Of a stretch of 64,000 bases of DNA, positions 49,248 through 60,619 are shown piece after piece; position 1 is the stretch's first letter, and every line of letters begins with the position of its first letter. The notes under the pieces are model-generated. The model saw only the letters and a list, made by a program, of their open reading frames with translations, did no database searches and was not told the origin of the DNA. This DNA comes from Melitaea cinxia (Eukaryota > Arthropoda > Insecta > Lepidoptera > Nymphalidae). The DNA is taken from positions 8,616,001-8,680,000 of the forward strand of contig NC_059414.1 of the NCBI RefSeq assembly GCF_905220565.1, in the 5' to 3' direction. A program made the translations under genes and the position numbers.

Positions 49248-49300
49248 AATCATTTCGTATATTAGTGCTTTTCTTAGTGAATACAATTTTTAATACGCAT

Positions 49301-49470
49301 TCAGCTTGTAACATCCCACTGCTGGGCATAGGCCACTTTCTCCATGTAGGAGAAAGATTGGAGGTTGTTTGTGACAGGTTGGCGGATATGTTCCCTACTG
49401 AGTAGCGTTTGTATTAGGTATTTATGTTAACAATCGGGACCGACGGTCTATCGTGCTCTCCAAGGCACGG
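49301..49470 (+). repeat. Repeat family S2 copy
   Basis: CATCCCACTGCTGGGCATAG and GTGCTCTCCAAGGCACGGTG. Starts 50 bp after the HEATR5B stop codon. Confidence 0.72.
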
Positions 49471-49618
49471 TGGGAAACAAACATTCAATCGGGAAAAAAA
49501 TATTTGTACAAATCAAATATAAATCCTGAGCGAGAACCGAATCCACAAACCGTCGGTGTTTTAGGCGACTAATAGCACCACCACACCAGAGTGATTGTTA
49601 AATTTGTTTGTTATGGTT

Positions 49619-49970
49619 CACTTCAGTCTGTAATATCCCACTACTGGGCATAGTCCTCTGTCCCCACGTAGGAGAAGGGTCAGAGCTTAATCCACCACGC
49701 TGCTCCAATGCGGGTTGGCGGATATATTCCCTACTATGAGTAACGATCGCTATCAGGTGTACATGATAACAACCGGGGCCGACGGCTTAACGTGCTCTCA
49801 GAGGCACGGTGGGGAAACCCACAAGGACTGCACAAACACCCAGACCACGGCAATCACCTGTATGGCCAATACAAATGTTTGTCATGTGCGGGGAACGAAC
49901 CTGCAACCGCCAGCGCAACAGGTAGATACAATCCGTGGTTGTAACCGTTGCGGCAACGCGGGATTATTTA
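49619..49970 (+). repeat. Repeat family S2, longest copy
   Basis: CAGTCTGTAATATCCCACTA through ACGTGCTCTCAGAGGCACGG and a further GAACCTGCAACCGCCAGCGC part. Ends near a possible polyadenylation signal AATAAA (about 49984). Confidence 0.72.
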
Positions 49971-49999
49971 ACAAACTGAACATAAAATAAATAAAAGTA

Positions 50000-52480
50000 G
50001 ATTCAATAACAAGATCATGGTTGCCTTTGAATGAATTCATACAATATTTTACTTTATTATTATCAAAACGAAAAAAATTTTTTTTTTGGTACGGTTGGTA
50101 AATGCAATTTTTAATACCATTACAATACTCCGCTAGCAGACATAATACTTCTCTGCACCTAGCAGAAAAGATAAGAACTTTGTGCGTCATGCTACTCGAT
50201 TGCAGATTGTCAATATAAATGTCAAAATTTGTCCTAATGCTTAAAGATGGCATTGTCTATTTTTCTATAACTTTAACGAAATAAATTTAAAATTAATTTT
50301 AAACAATTTTTTTTTTATGTTTTGTTATGTATGTAATTAGTTTTGATTTGAACATATGATAGTCTGGACTATATAATATATTAATGAGAACTAAATGGAA
50401 CTAAATAATTATTTGCAGATAATTACAAATCATGTCCGCGTGGCAGTTTCTATTATTGGAAGACAGTACGAGGACTATTCTACGGAAACATATTTTATTA
50501 ATTGACTAATTAACTAATCGCTAGCATGTATAATTAATAACTGAATTTGTAGGAAATAGTCATTGTAGAAAATGATACACCTTTTAAGGTGTATATAATG
50601 TAGAATATTAATGATTTTTAAATTATGTTAAAAAAGTGTCGAAGTCGAGTGTTTTGAAGTAATGGAAACATGAAATTATTGAAAATGAAATTAAATTATT
50701 ACAAGTTGTGAAAATTTTATTAAAATATCAAAAATTATTAAAAAAACTAGTAAAGAGTGATACTAGTAGCATATTAGAATATATTTATAACATATGAAGA
50801 ATTGTTAAAAAAGTTTGTTATAGAATTCACACAACAGATCACAAAAAATATAGGTACCCGCAAAGTAAACTATGGAATGTCCTTCTTCCTGGGGTTTCCC
50901 TAAGCGAATGAATTTGAGGTTGTCAAGCATGAAATTTTTCCCTGAAGGCTGGCAATGCACCAGCAACTCATGTTGTATGTCTATGGGCGACAGTAGCCAT
51001 TTAACATCCGATGGCACCATCATTCATTTGTCCCTGTTATTTAAAAAAAAAACTTTTTGTTCCCTTACTAATAGGTAACAACTACAAGGCTACTAATTAA
51101 TATATTTAAAATCGAAAAAAAAAAATAACTTAAACTATCTAATTGAACACAACATTTTTTAAACAATTATGTATCTTTTGACTTTAATCATGTAATAAAA
51201 AGGTCTTAAAAGTCTATGGCACGTGGAAAATTGACTGAATCTCTGTAATAAACGTTTTTGTAGACTGTTGAGAACTATTCCACTCACTATTGATTTATAC
51301 CATATAGTCTGAGTAGAGTTGTCTAAAACTTCATAGTTGTAAGTTAAATAACACTTTTTTTTTTAATTTATATAAATATATTTAGTATCAAACATTGTAA
51401 CCGCCGTTAAAACTTTAATAATCTATCATTTTAAGTATTTTTTTATCTTACTGCATTCATTCATATCTTTTAAACATTCCGAACAGATAATTTCAAGCAA
51501 AGTTATTACTTATACTTATTTATATACCTGATAATTATATATATAAATTATAACATTTTTTGGTTAAAACATTTTTTAACGTATACATATAATAGCAATA
51601 ATATTTATAACAGGTTATAAAATAATTGAAATATATTATATTTTAAATATTTAACTAACATATATGTACGTGTATTTATAAAATAATCTACTATATATTA
51701 TATTGCAAACTATGATCGAAATCTCTTTTATTTATGACGTATATAGAAAACTATTCGTTTTGCTTATTATTTTTTAATTAAATACTAATTTTGAAATTTT
51801 TCGTGTTTGAAAATTATACTCTCTTGACCAAAACAAATTGTTCATTTGAACAAGAACCTGGCTTAATTATCTTGATAGTCAACATTTTATTTTGTGCTCT
51901 TAAATTCTATAATGAAGGAAATTATAAAAGTACGTGCATAGCAATTTCCTATAATATATGTAGTTCGTTATCGTATATAATAAAACACACGGTGAAATTA
52001 TATAGATTTAACAATAAACATAGATCAAGATTTCTGTGATAAGAGTAATACGACATGTTGAAAATGCCAAAATTATAATTTTTTTGATATTATTTTCACT
52101 GCCTTACACTCCCAATAAATGAATTGGAGAGAAAAAAATGTTCCGAAAAAATATCTACATTTAAGTAGCTGTATTTGTTAGTTTAAGATATAATTGATAT
52201 GTAAGCAAATCTATCAAATAAACGATAATTACTATTTGTTGTTTATTTTATTTATATCTCGCACCATTACCCCAGACCCCTTAGACAAGTATCTATTATT
52301 TTTAGGTTCTGTAAATGGAATGAAAATATTTCTAAACTTCTTGGAGTAATGAAATAAGTTAAATTAACATTCGACTATATAAATTTTTTATAATTAATAG
52401 GTATTACTTTTTAGCCTTTCATAATATACGTTATATCATACTGTCACAATATAGTTTAAGGTAATTTGTTATAATCACAC
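50000..52480. other. Intergenic AT-rich region
   Basis: Between HEATR5B and the R1-like fragment. One repeat-like island at 50866-51060 (TCTATGGGCGACAGTAGCCA, CTGGCAATGCACCAGCAACT). The rest is AT-rich with no supported gene. Confidence 0.5.
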
Positions 52481-52484
52481 CCTC

Positions 52485-53033
52485 GAGACAGTTCTCGGAG
52501 GGGACTTGTCACTGCCGAGCGTCATCACCGCGATGCTCGGCGACGACGAGTCCTGGAAGGCGATGGTCTCCTTCTGCGAGACAGTAATGTCCCAGAAGGA
52601 GAATGACGAGCGGATGAGTGAGGAGGCCGCCGACGAGGCCTCCGTCCGCAGGCGACGAACGGGAACGCGTAGGTGGCGCTACTTAATGCGACTCCAGTAA
52701 CGCCCCCGTGCCCGTGTCGGGCCGGGATGGGAATCCCATCCTGCTAGACACGGCGTCGTCGGGATTGTTCAGAGGTGAGCTGGACAGTCCCCATGGAGGA
52801 GAAGTCTGGTCTTTTCACGAGGCCAGCCTGTCGCTGGAGGGATCCTATTGCCGGCAGATTCGGAACCCTCCAATTAAAGCGGTTGAAGGCTCCCGCTGGG
52901 GTTTTGTCGGTATTGCACTCCCAAGTTCTGAAGCCGACATACAATCTAGGACTGCCTACACGGGCGTCCTGGATATCACCCGTAAAAGGGTTCCACCAAA
53001 CATAGATATATTGTAACAAATTACCAAAAAAAA
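52485..53033 (+). pseudogene. 5'-truncated R1-like non-LTR retrotransposon 3' end
   Basis: A GC-rich island. The first part (stop at 52698-52700) reads GDLSLPSVITAMLGDDESWK and FCETVMSQKENDERMSEEAA, resembling the C terminus of R1-clade ORF2 proteins. The remaining 330 bp would be its 3' UTR, ending in a short A run at 53026-53033. Clade assignment is from resemblance only. Confidence 0.5.
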
Positions 53034-53054
53034 GGTGATTTGTTACAATATATC
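53005..53054. repeat. 21-bp hairpin around A8
   Basis: Left arm 53005-53025 (GATATATTGTAACAAATTACC less its last base is 20 nt) pairs with 53034-53054 with one mismatch; the loop is eight A. Confidence 0.85.
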
Positions 53055-53152
53055 CACAATTTTAATTTTATTTTTTCTTGAAAAGGAAGTGTGTTGCGTT
53101 TTAATAAAACTTCGAAAATTATTTGCTTATTTATTGTTATAACATTAGAAAA

Positions 53153-53268
53153 TCATTGTTTGTTTTCGTCTATAACCATTTCTTCTACGTCTTCAGAAGG
53201 GTTTGCTTTCTCTCCATTATTTGTAGCTTTCACTTCGCTAGAATTCTCTTGAAACTGATTTGATTTCT
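53153..53268 (-). CDS. Unidentified gene, last coding exon
   Basis: Minus strand: acceptor TTTTACAG, then KSNQFQENSSEVKATNNGEK and ANPSEDVEEMVIDENKQ, TGA at 53153-53155. AATAAA follows on the minus strand at about 53126-53131. Joins the exon at 53688-53817 in phase (A+AG). Acidic, low-complexity C terminus; no family recognised. Convergent with HEATR5B. Confidence 0.65.
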
Positions 53269-53687
53269 CTGTAAAAGAAAATACGTTGTAAATATCACAT
53301 TTATATAATTAACGTGAATTTATCATTAATAATGAGAGAAATGTTTGAAATTACGCAAGAATACATAATTGTACTTGGTAAACTTTTAGAAGATAATTTA
53401 GAATAAGATTTTGGATATAACGGTAGTTTGGAGGAAACGTATTCATTTTTATAATTTGAAGCTGTAAATTACCAATGTGTGTATTACCAATTACCCGATG
53501 ATATCACTAAGGACAGTCAAAATCATATAATTTAAGTTTATTTGATTTGAAGATCGAATTTTTATTTTTATCCTTTAGTTTATGTATTACCGTCCCCTTA
53601 ATATCATTATTATATTAAGTTATATAGGATATATCATTATTATATTAAGTTATAACAGGACCATAACATTATGCTGAATGGTCTTAC

Positions 53688-53817
53688 TTCGTATGAAAGT
53701 GGGCGGTAAAGTAGCAACAGTGAGGTAGCCCGTGTGTCCCGGCGTGCTAGTCGGCCACGTGCCCACTACGTAGCTCTTCTCACTGGTCGGCTTTTCGTCG
53801 ACTGGATTATCTGAACT
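53688..53817 (-). CDS. Unidentified gene, penultimate coding exon
   Basis: Minus strand: acceptor CTGTTACAG, open only in one frame, encoding SSDNPVDEKPTSEKSYVVGT and WPTSTPGHTGYLTVATLPPT, then FIR; donor CGAA|GTAAGA. GC content and clean splice signals support a real exon. Upstream exons should lie to the right, possibly beyond the CR1-like element or outside the window. Confidence 0.65.
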
Positions 53818-56020
53818 CTGTAACAGACAGGAATATAATTATATTACATTCAACAAACTGTTAAAAGATAGTTAGATTAATGGTAACTGAAGATGAAATT
53901 TTTGTATTTTGAGGAAAGTAAAAAAAAGGAAAGGAAAGTAAAAAATCATTATGCCTATCTATATTCACTTATTACGCAGAAGTTCGGAACGACAAGAATC
54001 AGTAAGGCTGAGAAATAAATTTTTAGATAGATAGAAAATATATATTTTTTATGTGAAAAATAAAAAGTAGATTTTAATAATTTATTCTATTGATGTTGTA
54101 ATGTGCTGAGTTAAAAAAAATATCTCAATAGTCGAAGCTATTTTTTCGTCATAGAAGAAATAGGATAAATCGTATCTATTTGTGTATGTAATATAGGTGC
54201 AAAATTTTTGACAGTGGAGTAGTAAATATAATTTATTTAACTAATAATAAGTATGTTTTAAATTTTACACCGATTTCGATTACGGCGATCAAAGCAATAA
54301 TTATGTTTCCACCCTATGAGCCATAACAGGGTCCGCTCAATTAAATCTCATCTTTAATACGCAAGTGTTTTAGTAGAGCTGTTTTGTATCGTTGTACTCG
54401 TATGTAATATGTATATGCACGTGGGAATAAGCCTCTGTTCATTTAATTGGAGTTTTATGTTTCAATCAAGTATTAAATTAATCTCTGCATTAACTGAGTG
54501 CCAATCAAATGTCTATAAATGTAGACAGTAAGTAAGCAGACAAGCAGTTCGATATTGAATAATTAGGTTATGCTAATAGATGCACGATTAACGCTATTTT
54601 CTGATTATTCCTGTCAAAGATGTTGCAGCGTGCGTCATCTCATCGCCTGTTAAACGTGTAAGATCAACAGACTGCGCTGTACACCTGTTCGCTGAGTACG
54701 TGCTCGATGGTTCGGGACACTTGAGCACAGAGGTCTTAAGCTTTAATACGAGGAATGTTTTTAAAAGTAATTTTAGTGTTAGTTTTGGCATAGGATGTAC
54801 AAAATTAGCATTTTAGGTAATAAACAGGCAATCTTCACTAAAGTCTCAAAGTTTGAGAAGACGATTTCACGGTGGGTACATTACCTAAGTTTGTTATATT
54901 AGGTACGTGTACATGTACGTTATATTATAGCAACTTTTAAATTGTCACATGATTTTGATACCTATAGCTATGACTTTTTTTGAAGTGTAGATTGTTTGAC
55001 GTTCGATATGGTAAATGTAATATGGTAATATGATATGGTAAATAATAAAATCTAATGGCAGAAATAAATGTTCTAATTTTGTTTGATTTGTACTATATAG
55101 GTGTCATAGTAGATTGGCCTAATAATTAGTTATCCGCTATTTTTGATAAGAAAAGTTCTTCCGAGGTTTCTACTACTTAAAATTTCTATCTACTACATTT
55201 TTTAAATATTGTAATAAAATATTTATGAGCACGAGTATATGCATTGCAAGCGGGTCAGGGCGCAGTTATTATCGATGTCACGGATTCGAGCTCGTCAGGT
55301 GAATTATCGTGTCCTCTGCTGTACTCACTAATTTGCCTAAGATTTTGGATCATAATTTTTTTCTTCATAATTTGTTATCTGCATATTTATTTGTTAATGA
55401 GAACGTAATTTAGCCAATGTTATCACGTAGTACCTATACTTTTAAAAAAATCGTAGCAAATTAAGCTTACATGATAGTATGTAGATGAAGAACAATAAAT
55501 TATCATTTCTACACTATTATATATTTTAATTTCTGTCACGTATTAAACAATATCGTTTAAATATTTTACATGAGCGTATTTCGTAAAAGTACTTTTGTCA
55601 AATAATTTTAAACCTTGCGGTGGCGCCATACCTGCCGCTAATGACAGGCCAGTGCGTCAGATGTCTCTCTCAATCACTGAGATTACTATAAATTGTACGC
55701 GCAGTTGTCACGCTGAGATTATAAAGCACATTGGCTTGCTGTTACCGCTCTTTGATTAGAGCTATGTTTGTTCTTTACCGTACGACAGTTTTAACGGTAG
55801 GTGTTAGGGTTACTCAGTTGCTTAATAAGTTTTTGCAGTCATTATTGTACGTCAGAGGATGTTTCCTATTTTCTATTGTTACTTCATTTCTACTCCTTTT
55901 TAGTCCTTTAGTCAATAATACATTTTTATTTAGTACTGAAAAGGTTCAATAGTGTTGACCTAAACAATTTCTGTTTAGATCTAGTAGGTGTTTAAGATTT
56001 TAGATTAACATGGTTACTTC
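53818..56020. other. Presumed intron of the minus-strand gene
   Basis: AT-rich. A GC-richer island at 54600-54750 is open in more than one frame on both strands, and 55610-55740 is moderately GC-rich; neither shows convincing splice structure or homology. Confidence 0.4.
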
Positions 56021-56025
56021 TATTG

Positions 56026-56174
56026 CTAAAACTATTCAATAACGGGATTTTTACCATGTTTTTTATTTTCTTGTAAGTATGAAAAAGGAGGTAGTCCGGT
56101 ATGGACACTGTCAAAGCCGTCAAGATCTATCCGCAAAAAAAAATGGTAAATATCCCGTTTTTGAATAGTTTTAG
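56026..56174. mobile_element. 149-bp palindromic MITE-like element
   Basis: Left arm CTAAAACTATTCAATAACGG and right arm CCCGTTTTTGAATAGTTTTAG, extended by TTTTACCATG/AATGGTAAA: about 30 bp of near-perfect terminal inverted repeat around an 80-bp centre. Confidence 0.75.
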
Positions 56175-56856
56175 TAACAGGACCTGTTTAGTTTTGTCGG
56201 CTTACACAGCCGATAACTTAAAAAAATGGCATTTGAGTTAACTATATTCAATAATAAGCTACCATTGAAAGAACACTATTTGAAGAACACAATAAAATCT
56301 CATAAACACGGCAAATAACATAAAAGTATATTTTTTAATAAAATTTAATCGTCATAACGACGCAATAACAGTTCAGTACAAGCTAATGGCAATCGTAACC
56401 AAGAGCACAGATGCTGTATGTACGAATAATTTTTATGTCTTACAAGTACGTTCGTAATGTGGAACCTTGGTCTGTGAGAAGATTACACTAATTTGGAGCT
56501 GGCGATGCTAACCACAACTTGAACTTAAGGCAACCTTGGCTTTGATTTGTAAAAAAATATGTTTCTTCATTTGAAATCATTTTTAAACTAAATAACGTTC
56601 TTGAGAATAAAAATAATTATCGGCTGTATTATAAATATAAGGGGATTTTTTTTTATTTACTATTAATTTTTTTTTTTTTTTTTTCTTTTTATTTGGGAAA
56701 ACAAACAGTATTACAATGGGTATCAACAACATCAGTATATATACAAAAAGTACTTATCGTAATACCAACACCGTTTACCACGGATTACCTCAAATATTAC
56801 AAAATAAGTCGATCACAGTTACAAGACAAACAGCTATAATTACAAGGTAAATCCAA

Positions 56857-59766
56857 TTAATTTAAACATTGCAATACAAGTTTTTTATAAGTGCGGGGAC
56901 TCGTCACAGCAATATCGATTGCGTTAAACAGATCGTTATAAGAACTAAGCATTCGATGCAGTGGAGATCGTCTACCAGCGTTTGTACGGCAGCGAGATGT
57001 GGCAAACATTTTAATAATATTGCGACAGTGGGTTCTATTCGGCACTCCATAACATACTTGGTTCACAAGACCAGGACAATCATATCTATTGTGACACAAA
57101 TCATACACAAACATAGCTTCAAGTTGACTACGTCTAGCTTCTAGGGTAATGAGATTATACTTCTTAAGCAACTGATCATACGGCATTCGACACAGACAAC
57201 ACCTGTAATGCATACTCTTTAAGAATTTAGCTTGAATGTTTTCGAGTATCGCAGTATATTTTTTGTATAACGGGTTCCACACAAGCACAGCATATTCGAC
57301 CTGAGAGCGGACCAGAGCATTATATAGAGTAATATAAGAGGATGTCTGTTTAAAATTAATGGATGCTCGCATAACAAAACCGAACATTTTGAAAGCTTTA
57401 CTTCTAATATTTTCAATATGCATATCAAAATGTAGCTTACAATCCATCAAGACTCCAAGATCTCTGATGGATTTAACAGAATCTAATTGTACATTGCATA
57501 ACTCATATTGAAAGCGACTAACATATTTCTTTTTCGTGAAAGTGATGTGCTTACACTTGCTTATACTAAGTTCCATTTTGTTGTTTATACAGTAAGTAGA
57601 AAATCTATTAAGATCTGCTTGAAATGTGACGTGATCATTAAAACTGTCTATAGTATGGTAAATTTTTAAGTCGTCTGCATATAGTAAGATATTACAAAAC
57701 TCAAAACAGTATTTTATGTCATTAACAAATAGTAGGAAGAGTAAAGGACCCATTATCGAGCCCTGAGGAACACCAGACGTTATCAAAATAAATTCTGACT
57801 CACCACCATTGAAAGCAACTTTTTGAGTCCTATTAGTTATGTAAGACTTAAACCAGCGCCATAAATTACCACGAATGCCATTGAATGCTAGCTTTTCTAA
57901 AAGGATTTTATGATCAACTCTGTCAAAGGCCTTCCTAAAATCTGTGTAAACACAGTCGGTCTGTTTATTTTCATCAATGCTTTTAAATAAGTATGTTGTA
58001 TAAACTAACAAATTCGTGTTGGTTGAACGACGGTTAACGAAGCCATGCTGTTCAGGAATTATTATGTTGTGCAGCGAAGGGTATATGGCATTATGAACAA
58101 GTTTCTCAAAGAGCTTTGACAGGGCCGGCAGTATTGATATTGGTCGATAGTTCTCAACATTTGACCTATCGCCACATTTAAAGACTGGTGTGATTCTAGC
58201 GGACTTCCAAATTGTTGGGAAAACGCCTTCACTTAGGCTTAAATTGAACAAATGATGTATCGGGCGGTACAAGACGGAAGCACAGGACCTAAGTAGAATA
58301 GGAGGTAGATTATCCAGACCAGAACTTTTAGTGACATCCAAGGCTCGCAATGCAGTCAAGATATCAGTTTCGGATATATATAAATCTGTTAAATTAAGAT
58401 CTGAATTTACATTAACGTCAGAAATATTATTTACGTCGAAATCACATGGAACATTATTTGGTCCAAAAACTGATCTGAAATGCTGGGAGTATAACTGGCT
58501 TATGCTATCTGGACTACTTGCTGTAATACCATTATAATGAAATGTACTTGGAGAGTTGTGGTTCTTATTTTTATTATAGATATATTTCCAGAAATAATTA
58601 ATATTTTTATTTACTTTTTCCTCCACTTCCTTCATATAAAGTTTATAGCTACTCTTTGATATGCTTCTAAATCTATCCCTGTACACAGCAAATTCTTCAT
58701 AGTCAGACGGATTTTTGTAAGTTTTCCACTTTACCCAGGCTCTATTTTTATTCCTAAATATATGAATCAACGCTGAATTAAACCAAATGGGAAACTTAGT
58801 GGTCTTAACTAATTTTGTAGGCACATACTTCTTAATAATATTATAAATAACTTCATAGAATGCCGAGGTAGCGTGCTCAGTTTTTTTACCGTGAAATATT
58901 AATGCCCAATCAATCTCGTCAAGTGCCTCAGATATAGCAATAAAATTAGCCTTGTGAAAGTTATACTCAATCCTAGGTTTATTAGGAGTAGATATAAAAT
59001 TACTACTTATAGGGACAAGCACGTAAAAGGGCGGATGGTTTTTATCAGGAGGTACCAGTGGGACGGGAGCAGCATATGATTCACAATCACTTATGTCAGT
59101 AATAAACAAGTCAAGTATGCGGTTATTGTTATTTTTGAATTTATTCATTTGGAAAACAGTAAAACAGTTAATAAAATGATACAGGTACATGCACGATGAA
59201 TTATAATTATTACATAATATGGGTGTTAAATATTTTCCAGTGTCCCGCCATTCCATTCTAGGTAAATTATAGTCACCCAATACAATAAATCTGTCAATAT
59301 CACCAAACTGAAACACTGACTCCAAATCTTCCAGATGCTGTTTATAAATATGAGAGGGTACATTAGGCGGTATATAACTAGCACTGATTACACAGCAATA
59401 GTTACGCGTGTGTAGTTCAATAAAAAGACTATCAATAAAAGGCGATGAGGACCCCAATGAAGTCTCTAAGTTGCTTGACTTGACGCGGCTCGTTGGGGTA
59501 AATGGCCGCGCGCCCATGCCGATGCGAACCGCTACCAGCACACCGCCCCCGTCACGTCGTCCGCAACCGTCGCGGTCCCGGTCGCAGCGGAATACGTTAT
59601 AACGAGCATCAATAAATTCACTATCGCATATATTACTATTTAACCATGTTTCAGTAAGAACAATGACATCGTAATTATGAGAGAGAATATTCATATAAAT
59701 AGTATTAAGTTTTGTTTTCAAGCCACGACAGTTCTGATAAAATACTGATAACACATATTTATCCAT
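56857..59766 (-). CDS. CR1-like ORF2: endonuclease and reverse transcriptase
   Basis: About 969 residues from the ATG of MDKYVLSVFYQNCRG. The APE-like endonuclease lies at about residues 1-230 (YQNCRGLKTKLNTIY, LTETWL, GGGVLVAVR, VLGDYNLPRMEW). The reverse transcriptase is at about 490-750 (ENYRPISILPALSKLFEKLV, QHGFVNRRST, YTDFRKAFDRVDH, SGVPQGSIMGPLLFLLFVND, YADD near 695). The C-terminal region (YCLC-type cysteines, AMFVYDLCHNRYDC) lacks RNase H. No stop or frameshift. Confidence 0.92.
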   Translation of the reverse strand: MDKYVLSVFYQNCRGLKTKLNTIYMNILSHNYDVIVLTETWLNSNICDSEFIDARYNVFRCDRDRDGCGRRDGGGVLVAVRIGMGARPFTPTSRVKSSNLETSLGSSSPFIDSLFIELHTRNYCCVISASYIPPNVPSHIYKQHLEDLESVFQFGDIDRFIVLGDYNLPRMEWRDTGKYLTPILCNNYNSSCMYLYHFINCFTVFQMNKFKNNNNRILDLFITDISDCESYAAPVPLVPPDKNHPPFYVLVPISSNFISTPNKPRIEYNFHKANFIAISEALDEIDWALIFHGKKTEHATSAFYEVIYNIIKKYVPTKLVKTTKFPIWFNSALIHIFRNKNRAWVKWKTYKNPSDYEEFAVYRDRFRSISKSSYKLYMKEVEEKVNKNINYFWKYIYNKNKNHNSPSTFHYNGITASSPDSISQLYSQHFRSVFGPNNVPCDFDVNNISDVNVNSDLNLTDLYISETDILTALRALDVTKSSGLDNLPPILLRSCASVLYRPIHHLFNLSLSEGVFPTIWKSARITPVFKCGDRSNVENYRPISILPALSKLFEKLVHNAIYPSLHNIIIPEQHGFVNRRSTNTNLLVYTTYLFKSIDENKQTDCVYTDFRKAFDRVDHKILLEKLAFNGIRGNLWRWFKSYITNRTQKVAFNGGESEFILITSGVPQGSIMGPLLFLLFVNDIKYCFEFCNILLYADDLKIYHTIDSFNDHVTFQADLNRFSTYCINNKMELSISKCKHITFTKKKYVSRFQYELCNVQLDSVKSIRDLGVLMDCKLHFDMHIENIRSKAFKMFGFVMRASINFKQTSSYITLYNALVRSQVEYAVLVWNPLYKKYTAILENIQAKFLKSMHYRCCLCRMPYDQLLKKYNLITLEARRSQLEAMFVYDLCHNRYDCPGLVNQVCYGVPNRTHCRNIIKMFATSRCRTNAGRRSPLHRMLSSYNDLFNAIDIAVTSPRTYKKLVLQCLN

Positions 59767-60619
59767 TGTTAAACCGAGTATATAAAACGTATTTAATAAC
59801 ATAATAATGCCGCCTACCCGCAAATCTCAAATAAAAACATAAATAGTAAATATTTAATCGCAGCTGATTTAAAAAAACATAGAACCTAAATACAATATAC
59901 TTAATATTCCTAAGTTTGCCTGCAATACAAAATATATTATAAAAATATGATAATATAAAAATAAACATTTTATCACACTGCCAGTAAATACATAAAAGTT
60001 CATCATAGTAAAAAAATACTAATTGAAGACGCATAGCCACAACAAAAGCAACCGTAAACACACCACTCCAGCCACCAATAGCTGTGCTTGCATAAAACGC
60101 GACGGAGACATAATAATATAATAATCGTATAAAAATTAAAAATAACAAAAAACTATGTATGATAAATATATTACAGTTAAGCTTTATATATAATAAATAA
60201 AAAATAATTACATTGCTATAAGGGTACAAGCCCACCACTACAAGTTCACAATGGTAATAAAGCAATAAGCACGCCCTGAAAGCAGTAACAGAAGCAGACG
60301 TAAACATGTTACTCAAGCCACTCATAGCTATGTTTGCATTGAACGCAACAGAGACGTAATATAATAGTTTTATACAATACAGAAACAACACAACGACACG
60401 TATTACATGATAACAAAGCTTTATATATACTAAGGGAAAAATAAAAATATTATTATAGGAGTGCGAACCCTCTACTTGTAAATAGTAAGAAAAGATGTTA
60501 CTTGAACTTGGAGATGTCAGCTGATGTTTTAATAGCAATAACGGGCGATGTATCCGATTTGCGAGCGAGAATTGTGCCATGCTTAATCCATACATATTTA
60601 TAATCACACTGCTTAGCAA
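59759..60619 (-). CDS. Third ORF between CR1-like ORF1 and ORF2, hydrophobic and internally repeated
   Basis: 286 codons, overlapping the 3' end of ORF1 by 122 bp and the start of ORF2 by a few codons. The protein is rich in Ile, Leu, Phe and Tyr with three membrane-like stretches (IFPLVYIKLCYHVIRVVVLF; IIFYLLYIKLNCNIFIIHSF; FIFILSYFYNIFCIAG). Two full units of about 83 residues align (LLYYVSVAFNANIAMSGLSN; LLYYYVSVAFYASTAIGGWS), reflecting a DNA repeat of about 249 bp, a multiple of three. No family recognised; it could be an untranslated, repeat-kept spacer. Confidence 0.4.
   Translation of the reverse strand: MLSSVIINMYGLSMAQFSLANRIHRPLLLLKHQLTSPSSSNIFSYYLQVEGSHSYNNIFIFPLVYIKLCYHVIRVVVLFLYCIKLLYYVSVAFNANIAMSGLSNMFTSASVTAFRACLLLYYHCELVVVGLYPYSNVIIFYLLYIKLNCNIFIIHSFLLFLIFIRLLYYYVSVAFYASTAIGGWSGVFTVAFVVAMRLQLVFFYYDELLCIYWQCDKMFIFILSYFYNIFCIAGKLRNIKYIVFRFYVFLNQLRLNIYYLCFYLRFAGRRHYYVIKYVLYTRFNNG

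Noticed and set aside
49715..49990. 91-codon ORF after HEATR5B
   Set aside because: Entirely within an S2 repeat copy that recurs elsewhere in the window with stops.
52708..53016. 100-codon ORF after the R1-like fragment
   Set aside because: Lies downstream of the retroelement stop in what should be its 3' UTR; no recognisable motif.
54594..54791. Possible extra exon of the minus-strand gene, or a plus-strand gene
   Set aside because: Open in several frames on both strands with no convincing splice sites or family match.
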